NCBI GenBank assembly: GCA_963082975.1
Contig: OY720344.1
Span: 72,506,546-72,570,545 of the forward strand
Source: Labia minor
Taxonomy: Eukaryota > Arthropoda > Insecta > Dermaptera > Spongiphoridae
Direction: 5' to 3'
DNA length: 64,000 nucleotides
Shown: positions 27,301 through 40,372 of the stretch, piece after piece
How the letters are laid out: every line of letters starts with the position of its first letter
How positions within the stretch are numbered: position 1 is the first letter of the stretch
The notes under the pieces: model-generated
Told to the model about the DNA's origin: nothing
What the model saw: only the letters and a program-made list of their open reading frames with translations
The model's database searches: none
Program-made: the position numbers and the translations under genes

Positions 27301-30300
27301 AATAATATATATTTAATTAATAATATTTAAAATATTATTTTTTTTACCTTGTTAGAAATTTTTCTGTATTATTAAGATGAAAAGTTTCTTGTTTAGGATC
27401 AGCAACCCGTAAATCTAAAGCTTTTGCAGCATATCGTCGAAGCAGAGCATCAATATTGCTTTGTGTTAAAGGTGAATTGATGGCAAATGTTTGCTGATTT
27501 GTAGTTTGGTATAAACGCAAATTATTCACAATTTTTTCTAGCGTTTCCAACCTTGTATGCATTAAGAATTGCTCCATGATTAACCAGGGCTAAGGGAAAG
27601 TTTTTTTTAAGAAATAGTTTTTATTAGTTAATTAATTCTAATTATTCAAAATTTATTCATATAAATCTAGATCAAATAATTATGAATAAAATACCTTAGC
27701 AACAAGATGTCTAACATAATCTCGTTTATCAGGTCCATTTTCAGGCAATCCCTCTAAAATTGATACACCTGCTAATATATACCACAGCCTTTCGGAACGT
27801 CCCCCAGCTAAAGTTTCTGAATTAGGCGAATCCAATAAATATTGCGCAATAAAACGCAGACATTCTAAAGGTGCAATCTCACAAAATGATTCTATTAACG
27901 CCTCACAAAGGGAATCTGATTTATTTCGAGGTAATGAATCAAGTATCTACATAAACATATATAAATTATTGTTAATATTTGAATCATTCTTTAAACGTTA
28001 TTTATATATTAGATCAAATACCTTACGAGCATCGGCCTGTTTAGGTGGTTGTTGTTGGAAAAGTAGTAATATAAAACGTTCATCAACAAGCCACAATAAT
28101 TGAGAGGTTACTTGATGTAATTCAGACCATTCTATGCACAGGTCGATCTGAAAATATTATTCTTATATCAAAAATATAATAAATTAAGTTATTGTTATAC
28201 TATATATTTTAAATAAATAAATTTATCTCATTTATTTTCAGTTGATGTTTCATGGATTAAATTGCTTTAGAAATGAATAATTAGCTTCAAGCTGATATGT
28301 CGAGATTTTATTATTATTATTTATTTTTATATTTTTAATACATGATACCCCTACCTCTCCTAAATCAATGAGATTATCTAGAACAAATCGAGGATTTTTT
28401 TGAGAAAGTTCCAAAGCTTCAAACCAAGAAAAAAGTTCTAAATTGGCGCATTTGATCATCACCTGGAAAATAATAAAAAACAAATATTTTTAAAATTAAT
28501 ATCATTAGTAATATGTATTTTATGAATTAGTTATATGTACATAAACACACCTGTTCATGAACAATTACTCTGGAAAGCCAATCACGCGCTTCTGAGGCAA
28601 GAAGTGGATCTTTGGAATAAATTAAGGTAGATAGAGCTGGCCTAGCTGCACATGCAGGCCATGCTGTAATATGTTCTAGGACAGCGCGAGTTCTAGCAGT
28701 AGGGCATCCAATATATTCAATATACAGCCAAGGGGAATCTAAATATATTTGTATCAATTATAATCTATAATAATGCATATCATTAAATAATAAAAAAATA
28801 CCTGGTTGGGAAGCAAGTTTTGCAAAAATAACATCGTGAGCAAATTCTAATTGTGGACCAAGTGGGTGTCCAATTTCACTTAAGGCACATAACATTTCAA
28901 CACAATGAGGCCAATCTCTAAAAATTTTTAATATTAAAATTATAATTTTAATAATAATAAAAAATATTTTAATATCTTAAAAGTCAATCGAAAATGATAG
29001 AGGAAGTTACCGTTCTTGAATTAAAGTATAGAGTCTACACCAGAGGCCAGAAGCAGAAGCAGGTGGATGGTGGAGAGCTGCTAAAATGTTGCTATTATTA
29101 TAAAGAGGTGCTAATGTTGATGCTCCATCACTTCGAGCTGCTTGTTCCAAACATCTAAAAAACAAATATGAAATACAATTCAATTTTTGCAAAAAATATA
29201 ATCTTTAATGTATATAAGAATTATACATAGTTTTATCTCTTTTCAATTGTTTTTAAACATTTTATTTATTGATTTTATATTATATGAATGAATAATAAAA
29301 ATATAATTTAATTTATTTAATTGAAGTACTCACTGAAGTCGATGATCTATAGCGGGTGGTGTATCTGCTTCAACATCAGTTTCATTTTGATTAATTTTTC
29401 GAACCAAGACTCCAAGAAGCCAACAATGTCTTTCAAGAAATTGAAAAATATGTTCAGGTAAAGCAGTTTGTTTTGGATGATGTAATCTTGAGACTTGAGG
29501 TTTGTAATGAGAGGGTAAATTTTCTGAAGAGTAATTAAGAACGCAATGGCACTCATTGGAGTCATCTACTGTAATAATAACTTTTTTCGACTCTGAAAAA
29601 TTTAAAATAAATTCAGAGTTAATGAAAATATGGATTTCGGTGTATAAAATTGAAGATTAATAAAAAAATCTTAATTAATTTTGAAATCACCATTTTGTTG
29701 TGGAATAAATTGATGAATCAAAGCTGTAAGTTGCTCTGAATTATTATCAAGATTAGATGCTTCTAGAAAATCTAAAATTAATGAGGGTATATAAATTATA
29801 TTCATCTCTTTATTTTCTTGTATTTTAATAGATGATTCAAAATAAGCTTGATAATTTTCTTGTATTTGATCCTCAATCGAACTTTCAGAATAAATAATCT
29901 GTATAAATTATAATGTTTTTAGTAATAGATAATTTTTTGTGTTATATATTTTATATAATTAATATTTACTCGGAGAGTTGGTGAATCAGAACGGCCGTTG
30001 ACAAGACTAAAGATATGTTTCGGATTAGAAATAGGAGGAGGAATAGGCCAGATCGTTTCTGGAAATATATCTTCAGCAACAATTAATGTTGCTCCTAGCA
30101 ATTTTCTTTGTAAATCCAATAGATTTACTCTTCCAAGGCCACCAATTCTATATGAACAACATCCAAGTGAAGAAATTTTTAAAAGAGGTTCCATAGAGAA
30201 TAAACCAAAATTAGCACCAAGAACAAGAAGACCATGAAGCTAAAAAAATGAACGATTTTAAACTTATTTTAAACAAAGAGTTATTATATATTCTACAATT

Positions 30301-33300
30301 ATACTAAATTGACATTTAATCATATATTATATATAATATTAATCTAATAAATACATTTTGTTATTTATTTTTATGTAAAATTTAATATTTCTAACATTAT
30401 TAAATTCACAAATTGAGAATTTTTAATAATAATATTTGTAGAATTTTTTTTAGTTTTATATATTAAGTCTATACCATAATAAGATTGTATAGATTTATGC
30501 AGAATGAAGTAGTCTCATCCCCAGGTGTGAGAAGACTAATATCTATATAAGCAAGTTCTGCAGTATCATTAAGAATAGTTGCAATTTCAGGATGCTCAGT
30601 TATTTTTGAGTTGAGGATCAGAGTTGTTGAAGAAATTACACTTAAAGCTGAATAAAGATCTTCTAAAAGGCATCGAACAGCTAATTCTGGATGTCGGGTT
30701 TTTTCTACATCCCATTCCTAAAAATTAAATTTATTATAAATTATAGAATAAATCAAATAAATATTTTTTAAAAAATTTATATATTTATGTCATCTTCACA
30801 ATTTAAATCAGAAATATACTCACGGTTGGATTAAGAACCACAGAGCCCCACGAAAAAACAGGCATTTTCACTTGTTTGAAATTTGGTAGTTTTAAATTTT
30901 GTACCATAGCTGGAATAACGGAACAACAACCTCGTACGACTGCATAAACTAAATTTAACCGCAATTTTTTTGCAAGAGGTTCTAATTTGCTGGGGTGAAT
31001 TTGATAAGTGAAAATAAGATCAGATAATAAAATATCCGGTTCGCGTTGTAAAGTTGAAAGATAGCAATTTATTTCTAAAATATTTGTTTGAAATTAAAAA
31101 AAAAATCAATTAAATGTTTAATTTTTGGAAAATACCTTGATTAGAATATTTTTTATAAACGGATGATAATACTTTAAGATAAGAATAGACTCTTTGTAAA
31201 TATAAAATAGAGGGTTTAGCATCACGTTTTCCTGAAAAAAAAAAAAAAAAATTTAAAACCAAAGATTTGAAATTTAATTTTTTTATTAATCTTTACCTAT
31301 TTTTAAAGCTTGGATAAGTTTCCGATAACTATTGTGAGGTAAAGTAGTCCCTTCATAATTCGAGAGGGCTTTCATTGTATTTTCTAAATTTTCGTCAATA
31401 GCTTTCCATTTTGCAATCCATAGCGCTAATCCTTTTTCTTCAAGTGGCAATCGACTTTCTCTTAATAGATGTGGTAAAGTTGCTTCACATGAAAATTCTA
31501 ATTTATTAAATAAATCTAAAGTCTAAAATTAAAAGAAAAAATATTGAAAAATATTTTGAATATAGATATTATTTATAAATATACTTGAGTTACCTCTTCA
31601 TTTTGAAGTAGTTGAACTGATTTTGAAAGATCTTGACAAATTTTATAATAAGAACATGGGGAGGCTGCTTTATCCAAAGAACTATGAGCAGAAGCAATTG
31701 TGATAAGAGCCGAAGAGTGTTCAGGTCGATTACCGATTGTAAGAGCTAAATCTGTTGCAATTAGTGCAGCTAAATGACTATGAGAGCCCTGGTGAGGATC
31801 TGATAAAAATAAAATAAGTAAAAAATATATTCATTAAACAGCGATTAAATAATATATTCACCGTTTGAGGTGTAAGAAGGAAGAGGCGTTCTATGTAAAA
31901 AAGTTTCAACTTGACTTGTAATACTAGTGGAATTAAGACTAGCAGATGTAACCTGTTTTATCGACTATAAAAGTGAAAGAAAATAATTAATAATATCTAT
32001 AAGATAATAATATTGAATAATATTTTTACCGCTAATGTGATACCCTTCGAAGAGGATGGTTGTTGAAAAGGCGGTGAATTTTTCTGAAAATAGTAATTTT
32101 CCATCGATGTTTCTATATCTGAAATAAGTTTACGATGTTCGTTAGCAAAATTAACTTGAGATGCTAAATTCGGTTCTGGTGGTTGACACAATTGAACAGC
32201 TTCTGCTGCTTCTTTAAAATGACCAGCAGACAAGCATCGAACTGTTAAACTCGAATGTGATGAAAGCATTAAATTAATGAGCGTTGAAGGAGGGGTTGGA
32301 AGAGAAGAACCTCGGCAAATTGGAGATGTACGAGAATCTACAAATAGCCAAAATTAATTATTTAAATAAAAGTAGATTAATTTATTTGTTTGTTTTTTTA
32401 CCTTTGTTATCTTTTGTATTATCATCTGAATCACTATTATCTTCGGTTTCTATGAAATAAAACCAAGGCCTTGTAACATTTCGTGTAGAAGAACATAAAG
32501 AAAATCGCCATGATGCTTCCATTACATATTGAGTAACCCTATAATTCAAAAACAAAATAAAATAATTTAATATGAAAATAATGATGCTACTTGTAAAAAA
32601 GTCAACAAAAAAGTACAGAAATAAGAAAATAAATTAGAAATATATTAATAAAATTTATTAATTTGATATTTTATATTATCTAAAGATTGAAAGATAGGAA
32701 TGTAAGTACATTGACCAATCTATCTCTCTTGAATGTTTCTATTAATGTTATTATGTATAAATGATAAGTAATAATACATTAAATATTTTAAAAAATTAAT
32801 AAAAATAAAAGAATAATTAAAAACATTATTATTACCTTTGAAGTCGAGATTGAAGTTTTTCCATTGGGATTTTAGAAATATGAATATTCGAAGGATAAGA
32901 AGAATTATTTTCACTCAACGATCTAAAATGAGCAGCTGATGTATCTAATAAAGAGTCCTAAAAAAGCAAAAAGGAACAATTTAATTCTTGTGATAATTTA
33001 ATAATTATAATAAAATTTCTTATACTTTTAAAAAATTAAGAATATCTCGAATAAATGATTCGTTACAAAGAAATCCTTGATGTCTAGAAAATGAAATTAT
33101 AATTTGATTTAGACTGGGTCCACTGCTATCCCCAGAGGCATGAGACTGAAATTATAAAATGAAAATATAAAAATGGAGTCGAATCATGTATAAGATAATA
33201 AATTATACCATTTGTTTATAAAAAGATCCAGATGAATTGTGATTTTCAGATCTATCTGTTGAACCAGCTTAAAAAATATTTTTGTTATAATTTTTATTAT

Positions 33301-36300
33301 TTAAAATTTAAAATATAAATGACATAACCATTTTACCTCTAATATGTTGACTAGTAGTTCGAACATCTGTATCCTCCCCTTCAGCCCCTGAGTCAGAGGA
33401 TTGAGGATCATTATTCAAATCTTCACCTCTTATAAATAAAATAGAAAATATTGCTTCTAAAAGTTCTAACCTAAAATAACAATGTAAAATAATTATTCAT
33501 ATTTTTGTAATTGATAAACCCAAAATTTATATAAAAAATAATTTACGATATCTATGAAAAAACTTGTGGGGTTATAAAATCGAGAAGGCTGCGATGGGCA
33601 GGACTCGTGTAGAATAGGAGAGAAAAGTAAGGCGAAAAATATATTGGTGGGAAGGCCGATTGGGAAACGTCCGATTCGAAAACCAAGAACAATGGGTGGA
33701 CAATTTAGGAAGGGACGTGAGAGAGATGGAAGAGGATAGGAGATGGATGGTTATAGCCAGATGGTTGGAGCCAAGAACTTTCGAGTTCCAAATAGCCTTA
33801 GAGATAGATAGATAGATGAAATAACTTGTCTTTTAACAGTTATAGTTAAAAATTATTTCAATTTAGACAAGCTTATGAAGCACTATTGTAATTTTTAAGT
33901 GAGGATTGGAATTGACCAATTTGTAAAGTGGATATTTCTAGAGTTGAGGCAAATTTTCTCAAAAACATCGTAAATTATTATATTAATACTAGCTGCTCCG
34001 AGCGCCTTCAGCGCTCTCCACACCTAGACGGGGGCTCCGCCCCCTGTACCCCCCCCCCCCGAGTGTCCCTATTCTGAGCTATAACCATCTAACTCCTACC
34101 CTGTCCCATCTCTCTCACGTTCCTTCCTACATTGTTCACCCTGTTCACAATTGGTCTTCCAAACGGACGTTTTCCAATTGAACTCCCCACCAATATATTT
34201 TTCCTCTCCCATTCAATCCATGTGCCCTGCCGATCCCAGCCATCTCTATTTTATGACCTATATCTAGAGATGCATAGAGGTCATGCAATTCCTTGTTATG
34301 CAGTCTCCGCCATTCCCCGGTGTCCTCATCTTTCTTTGGCCCATAAATGCTGGGAAGAATCCTATTCTCAAATACTCTGAATCTACTCTCATCTCCCAGG
34401 GTAATAGACCATTCCTCCCACCCATATAATACAACAGAAAAAATAATTGTTTTATATATTTTAATTTTGATCCCCTTTGATAATAATTTCCCGATTGCAA
34501 CCTCGATTTAAATTCTTTGCAAATATTATTTTCTCTGATACTAATTATTTTGTCTTATCACTATTAATTTCAAACCCCATCAATTTTCCTGCCTCGATTA
34601 ATTTTTTTATGCTACTTTAAATGTTATTAATTTATTTAAAAAAAATCAAAGTAAACAAAATAAAAATAAAATATAAAATTAGCATAACACTAAACTACTA
34701 TAAAAATAATATTAAAAAATATATATTAAAATCTTACGTGATAATCCAATTATGAGATCAAATTTTCTTAATTAAAATGATTTACTAACATAATCTTAAA
34801 AATTAATAGTATTCAATTATAGCCGTAATGTGAATGTTTTCAAAGTTTAAAGTTTAAAAGGCCAATAAGATCAATTGAGATATTGTAAATATCAATAGAT
34901 ATATAAAAAGATTTTTATCTGCACATTGTTCAGAATTTAAATTACCGCCAAATTTTCGCCACCAGCTCCTCTATGATCTAGTATGGTAACTAAACTATTA
35001 TTAATTAATTAGCACCCCCTGAACACACCTTAGCAATTAGCGGTTTAATAAAAGAAGTTTGACATGCCCTGAGACCTACTGAATATGCATAAAAAATTTC
35101 ATAAGAATCGGTCCAGCCGTTTCGGAGGAGTATCATTTCAAAGTTTTGTGACACGAGAATTTTATATATAAGATTAATTTCTAAAATGTATTTGATTTTT
35201 TCGTATTTTAAATATATTGAAATTAAAACAGAAAAAACAATAATTAAAATAAATATTATAAAAATTATAAAAAAACAAAAATGTAATTTTTAATTTAATT
35301 TCTTACCTAAAATTAAGAGGATACAATTCGGATATAGAAGTTTTTAGTTCTTTTAATTTTTTTGTAATCTTTTCTTCATAAAGATTTTCAAAAATTGTGG
35401 GATTCGGATTATTTTTGGTTTGTGAATTGTATTCTAAAATTTAAAAATAAAATTTAAATAATAGTAGTAAACAAGATTTGAGCCGGATTTACACATTTCT
35501 AAACATTAAACCAATATATTTATACATATCAATTTCAATTCAATAAAATTTTATCTTTGAAACATATAGACATAAAATAATTTTGGAAATACTATATGTA
35601 ACAGAATTATAAATATATATTTATTTTATATTTTATTATATTAAATATATATATATATATAAGATATATTTATTTAGAAATATTTTGATATGTTCTTGAT
35701 ATTTATTTATTTAATGAGAAATCCGGCTTTATAGAATATATTTTATTAATTAGAAAAATATATAATATACATTAAGTTAAAACATACATTTAAGATAAGT
35801 ATAATTTAAAAAGATACAAATTAAAAGGTATTTTGGGTGTATAGGCAAAAAAATAATAATGGGGTGTTTTTATAAAGCAAAACAAAAATGAATTTAAAAC
35901 AAAAGAAAATAATGGTATTTTTTTAAATGAAAAATGGAAAAAAAAACATAAAACAAACACTTTGCATATTTGTGGATATTCTCTCGAAGATTCAAACATA
36001 CCTGTGAATAAACTCGGTGTCAAGGGCTCAAGCATTTCAATCAGTTCTTGTGGTGTAGTTGCTTTTTTGCTAAAGCGATTCATTTTTCTCCCTAACAGAA
36101 AGGATCTCATGAGGAGAAATAATGATGCATGCAAACATAGACAATTTATCATGCAATAAAATAATTATCAATTTTATTTTTTACAGAATGAAAGATTTGA
36201 AAGATAGATAGGTATTGAAGTAATATGGGAGCATTTAAATTGAAAAATTAACTTTAAGTTAATTAATTTTAATAATAATTGAAAATAAAATTAACAAAAA

Positions 36301-37928
36301 AGAAAATATTAATCATATAAGGTATTTTACTAAAATAAATACCCAGAAAGAAGATATATAATAAATTAGAGATAGAACAATAGTTTTAATTTATATTTTT
36401 ATATTTTTAATAAAGGAAAAATAGAAAAAAAGAAATTTAATAAGAGTATTAAATTTTTAAAAATATATACTTATTTATTTATTATTTTTTTAATTAGATC
36501 TGATATTTAAGTTAAGGAATTAATTTAATTAATTAATTATTATATTATTACAATCGAATACAATAAAAATAATTTTATAAATTTCAAGAAAAATTTGAAA
36601 ATATAGAAATAAAGAAGTTTAAAAAAAATTATGAAATAAAGAAAAGCAAACATTATAAAATTTCATGCTTAAAACAATAAATATTTAACATAGTATAAAA
36701 ATAGAGAATGATATTGTACAAATTTACCAAATTTTTTTTTCCATGCTGAAATTATATTGTACTTACTCATTTTTTCCATTTCTATAGAATCTAAAAGAAG
36801 ATTAAGGGAAGTATATAATATTCGAAATCCATTATAAACCAGTTGATCCCATTTTAGAGCATTTGAATTATCTAAAACAATTTAAAATAACATTATTTTA
36901 TTTTTAAATGAAAATATATTTAATTTTGAGATTTTAGGATATAAATATTTATGTTATTGAAAAAATAATAATTTACTATTTTGTGAGAGAAGATTTATTA
37001 TTTCATCTTGATGAAGATAATCAAAGGCTGATGCCTGATGCAAAACTCTTAATATACTGTATTGTTGAAGAAGCACAAGGCATTGTTGATTATTTAGAGG
37101 ACCTTTTTGACAAGATTGAAGTATTATGAGAGCTTTTTGTAAATTATCCAGATCTTCATTCTACGAAAAAATACATATGAAAATAAATATAACAATTGAA
37201 ATTATTTATTAATTTGATATTTTGTATTAATGAAATTATTTTGAAAAAAATCTTTTCAAAATAAATAGTTATGGTAGGTTTTTTATTTTTTTAAAATCAA
37301 AATAAATCTGTAATATGAATCTTTGATCATTGAAAGATACCTTACAATATTTAATTATTTGGTTTAATAGATCATATATTTCACTATTTTCAGAATTTTC
37401 TTTCCAAATATTACACATAATTAGAATCCAGGCAAAATTTAAATTATTTTGATTTAAAATATCTGATAAAATCTCAATATTACGATTCTCAAGTAAATAA
37501 TATGAACAAGCTTCCTAAAAATGAATAATTTTATTTAGTTAATATAGGTATTTGGTTAATATAATATTTTATATCATTACTATTAATTCTTCAATCCAAG
37601 GTTTTTTATTAGAAATAGTTCTATTAAATAATTCTACAATATTTAATTCATTGTTTTTATTAAAAATATGTGTTATTAATTTATTTTTACTAATTTCATT
37701 TCTTCTTTTTTCAAAAAGAGATGAGAGTATCTTTAAATAGAGTGGATTTTTCTTGGAAATTATAGAATATAAAAGATACGAGAGTGATTTGATATTTGTT
37801 TGTGAAAGTATGAATAATGAAGGAAATATTTCCTCCAAAATTGTTTTATAATTATCATTGTTCAAATTGTTTATTTTAATTATCAAAGAGTGATTATCAT
37901 TGTCTTGAAATTCAGGATTGTCAGGCAT
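18394..37928 (-). CDS. Zfyve26: Spastizin (zinc finger FYVE domain-containing protein 26), complete
   Basis: 41 exons, 5' to 3': 37581-37928, 37341-37514, 36977-37160, 36767-36871, 36002-36091, 35307-35433, 33337-33470, 33209-33267, 33026-33145, 32836-32957, 32402-32538, 32030-32337, 31862-31964, 31594-31799, 31297-31522, 31136-31231, 30824-31074, 30475-30717, 29970-30239, 29691-29898, 29334-29592, 29011-29154, 28802-28917, 28551-28738, 28355-28462, 28022-28147, 27695-27946, 27348-27589, 26951-27152, 26646-26785, 26041-26256, 25736-25946, 25468-25593, 25250-25383, 25022-25172, 23284-23562, 22848-23058, 22692-22774, 20474-20676, 18645-18903, 18394-18561. The sum is 7329 bp, exactly in phase: 2442 residues (human 2539). 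The FYVE finger at about 1672-1733 has CQCC, RRHHCRRCG and RVCENC; the WxxD motif is replaced by WVPN. The C-terminal third (GLDYHGVWAAWGKACLRAG; YIESRQLKSAYLLAV near the end) matches spastizin. Family role: PI3P binding, partner of spatacsin and AP-5 in lysosome reformation and autophagy. Confidence 0.95.
18930..19671 (+). mobile_element. DINE-1-like repeat, copy 1 (spastizin intron 39)
   Basis: Same family as 52500-53083. It has the core 'ggcaccacgtcacgtgttgg', 'tatatctttatttttacggt' and 'ctcaaaccgtttttgcgtaa', a short CA-rich stretch, and a terminal hairpin actatctctggcgagatagt at 19652-19671. The 5' terminus is missing. A 120 bp AT-rich insertion near 19255-19370 is bordered by a duplicated stretch ('atcaaacatatatctttatt' occurs on both sides), which suggests an internal duplication. 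Confidence 0.65.
19693..20129. mobile_element. Possible degraded hAT element in spastizin intron 39
   Basis: Near-identical 8-mers atctaaac (19685-19692) and atctaaat (20130-20137) flank a segment with repeated 'ggttc' and 'cggttt' words at both ends. The right terminus (reverse complement CAGGACGTCAAACGG) looks hAT-like. The left terminus is poorly preserved. Confidence 0.35.
20924..22683 (+). CDS. Gustatory receptor (7tm_7 family), nested antisense in a spastizin intron; reading frame possibly broken
   Basis: Exons read as 20924-21218, 21296-21611, 21777-21957, about 21985-22174, 22264-22332, 22463-22549 and 22609-22683; about 400 residues, normal for an insect Gr. The product is strongly hydrophobic with about seven membrane segments. 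The last exon reads ILGVVSTYLIILMQFE, the TYhhhhhQF signature of insect gustatory receptors, and it follows a phase-0 intron as is usual in the family. Two junctions are imperfect. Exon 1 to 2 needs either a 77 bp intron with a weak donor (ggttgg at 21219) or a frameshift near 21202-21229. Exon 3 to 4 are only 27 bp apart and out of phase, which no normal intron explains. The gene may be a recent pseudogene or carry sequence errors. Ligand unknown. Its stop at 22683 lies 8 bp before spastizin exon 38. Confidence 0.75.
23635..24950 (-). mobile_element. Composite Helitron-like repeat cluster in spastizin intron 35
   Basis: Contains two copies (about 23637-23755 and 23879-23975) of a unit with the GC-rich hairpin word ccgagcctcggctcgg and 'ttggctggtaatattaatac'. 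Two copies follow (about 24135-24290 and 24600-24760) of an AT-rich unit ending in 'aaaaggcgggag'. The end at 24950 reads, on the minus strand, TCTTATCTTATTATGCTAGC, the same Helitron-like 5' terminus as at 12691 and 56257. The same order of modules recurs in the glycosyltransferase intron at 55218-56257. The 3' terminus is not defined. Confidence 0.5.
24425..24500 (-). repeat. tRNA-like / SINE-like segment
   Basis: On the minus strand, 'accagtgggttagaggcact' followed 35 bp later by 'ggatcgaaacc' resembles the A and B boxes of a tRNA-derived pol III promoter. A related segment lies at 55450-55530, in the same place in the other copy of this repeat cluster. No cloverleaf good enough for a real tRNA gene was found. 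Confidence 0.3.
33560..33819 (+). pseudogene. LINE C-terminal fragment with GATA tail, spastizin intron 6
   Basis: With frameshifts the plus strand reads IKSRRLRWAGLV, then IGKRPIRKPRTM.G, then REMEEDRRWMVIARWLEPR. It ends in a short (gata)n run (33803-33818), like the microsatellite tail of several LINE clades. The fragment is 5'-truncated. It belongs to the same family as the copies at 12030, 34060 and 46225. Confidence 0.6.
33989..35173 (-). mobile_element. Non-autonomous Helitron carrying LINE sequence, spastizin intron 6
   Basis: On the minus strand it begins A|TCTTATATATAAAATTCTCG (5' end at 35173). It continues with 'cctccgaaacggctggaccg' and ends in the hairpin gagcgc-tgaa-ggcgctc (34016-34000) followed by GGAGCAG and CTAG|T (33992-33989). 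Both terminal rules of Helitrons are met, and the 5' end resembles a widespread arthropod Helitron. No Rep/helicase is present. Most of the 3' half (34060-34620) is LINE sequence. The 3' end is shared with the element at 11807-12691. Confidence 0.75.
34060..34620 (-). pseudogene. LINE reverse-transcriptase C-terminal fragment inside a Helitron
   Basis: The minus strand reads ESRFRVFENRILPSIYGPKK, then DEDTGEWRRLHNKELHDLYA, matching the C-terminal region of insect endonuclease/RT LINEs (RVFERK.LR.I.GP...GEWR...N.EL..LY). Frameshifts and loss of the catalytic domains make it dead. Confidence 0.65.
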
Positions 37929-39879
37929 TTTTTTAAAATGTTGATCATAATCTCTGAATATTTAAATTAATTATGTTAAACTTCTACAACATGAAAAATA
38001 AAATTAATTAGTTTTGGAATAAGTTAACACAATTAAAAAATTGCATAAATAAATAATATAAATATAATATGAAGAAATATATTTTTATGCAAGCAAATAG
38101 TGAATACCTTAAAGAGTTTATTTTATTTTAATAAGCATGAATTACATTTGTATAAATAAATAAATGACAATTGTTTTTTCCTTTTGATGTGTCAAATTTT
38201 AAGGTCATTTGACATAATTTGACATATCACTGAATTATATTAAATCACACATTTGTTCATAAATTATAATGCCATCTAACGGTAAGTTAAGAAAATGATT
38301 GGAAATAATTTTAAAATTCTCATTTTCTAATGCTGAATAAAATAGAGCAAATAAACTTTAATTAATTTTATTACTGAAAAAATTTAATATATAAAAGATA
38401 ACATTTTAACCAAGGAACATGAAAAAGTAGACATTGGAATAAATAATTAAAGAGAAAAAAATAAATTCTAAATTGTTGTATTAGATACGTATGTATCTAT
38501 AAAAAAATAAATTCCTTGCAAGTGATTTATTTTTATTTTCTATGGAAGAATTTGTACATGAATTCACTTAAGCCAATCTTATCCAAGTTCATATTTTCAT
38601 TATATCTCGGTTGCATATCCCAACATTTCTCAACCTTTCAGCATTCACAGCAAGTTTTCCAACATCATTTTCATTCATCCTCCACTTATATAATAAAATG
38701 TATATTGAGTATATTTTGGATTCAGTTTTTAAAATCTTATCAACTAACTGCTAAAAACAAGAGTTTTTCTTTGGGTACCTAAGTTACGCCTTTTAATTTT
38801 TTTTAAAAGACCGTTTAATTTTTTATTGAGAGCGAAAGAGAATTTTCGAATAGAGAAAAATTATAGTCAAATTCAGTTTATAAGTTTATTTAAATAATAA
38901 ATAAGTAAATTATAAATGTGTGCTTTCATAAAAACACTTTTATCACTTACAATTAGTATAATTTATTTAGTTATTTTATTAAGTCGTTTGGAAAACAGGC
39001 TCTTTGTCTTGGTCCCTCCAGTTTGGATGCCGAAAATAGAATAGAAAACTACTCTGAGTAAACGGAAACAGTGATTATCACTTTTACGTGCGGAGTAAAG
39101 TGGTATGTGTATTTGGCACGTAAAGGATGATTTTCACCGAAAAGAATGTTCCCACTCAACTGACTTTTGCGACAAAGATAAATTTTTTATAATATAAAAA
39201 ATGCGAATGTTGCATTTCACATGTTTTTGTATCAGAAATGCAACGTGTAAATTTTGTGAGACCGTAACCCCACCCCCCTTAAAATTTGATAATTTGGGAA
39301 GTTCAATTCCGGCTTCTGAAGAATTGGAAGTTCTCTTAAATTTCAATTTGAATTAAAATTTTGTTTAATGAATTATAATTAATTTTAAATTGTTGGTTGT
39401 TATTTGATACATTGTTTACAACTAAATTAAGTTTTCAATATAGTTCGAAATAACTCTGACAAATTTATAAAATAGTAAACATAATGAAAATTTTCAAATA
39501 TGAATGAATGATATGAACAATGTGATTTTCTAGGAAATTTCTAGGAAATTTTGGAATTTTACATTTTAAGTCTATTGTATTAATCCTTTTTAATGTATTC
39601 AGGAACAATTAATTCTTGTTTTTTGATTGAAATCTTTTTTACCACGTTTTTCTTAGCTTGCTTTCTTGTTTGTTTGTTTGTTTATTTATCTGTTCGGGTC
39701 AAATCTTGCAATCGAAATTTCGACCACTTCCAGTCATCCAATCGCTCTGAAACTTTTCAGAGTAATGTATTCTGGATGACAATACAATAAAATAACACAT
39801 TCGTAGCTTGCAAGTGTTTAATTAGAGCATAATTAATGAATATAATTTTGTATGAGTTATATTCAAACTCCACGTGTTT

Positions 39880-40372
39880 ACATTACACTAGAGTTAAAAA
39901 TAAGTTTATGATTCGACATAATTTACAATATGTCAATAAACATTCTTAAAATTAAGTGCCTTAGCAGGTAGACACCTGGAAAGGGTCGTTCAATTGAAAA
40001 CAGTGTGGTTTATTGTTTGCAGTTGCTGTCAAATACTGACCCTTTTGAAGAGAAACTTTCAACACGTGTCCGGAAAAACCCTTCTTCATTTCATCCCTCT
40101 CCCCCCCTTTCTCCTTACCTTTTGTTCAGGTGATATAAAAGGAAAAACCGAGCACGACTAGCACCCAGATGTAATGAAACCAGATGTAATGAGACGAGAG
40201 ATATAATTAGTACAGACTGGAGTGTGTTCCAGTGCATTTGCCTATTCGGCCTTTGTATGATTAAATAATTTGTATCTTCAAACTCATAATAAATTTCTTA
40301 CTCTTTCTTAAATAAAATTGCCTTTTATTCTTTACCATTTAATTACCCATTAAACTCGTGGGTAAGGTAAAC
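39880..40372 (+). mobile_element. Possible solo LTR
   Basis: Starts tgtttacatt and ends ggtaaaca. Inside, a TATA-like gatataaaagg (40132-40142) is followed about 90 bp on by an initiator-like region and then by several aataaa signals (for example at 40311), the U3-R-U5 order of an LTR. No flanking target duplication is clear and no internal retroelement domain is adjacent. Confidence 0.35.

Noticed and set aside
38516..38782. 88-codon open frame upstream of spastizin
   Set aside because: No conserved motif, low-complexity His/Gln/Ser segment, no supporting splice sites.
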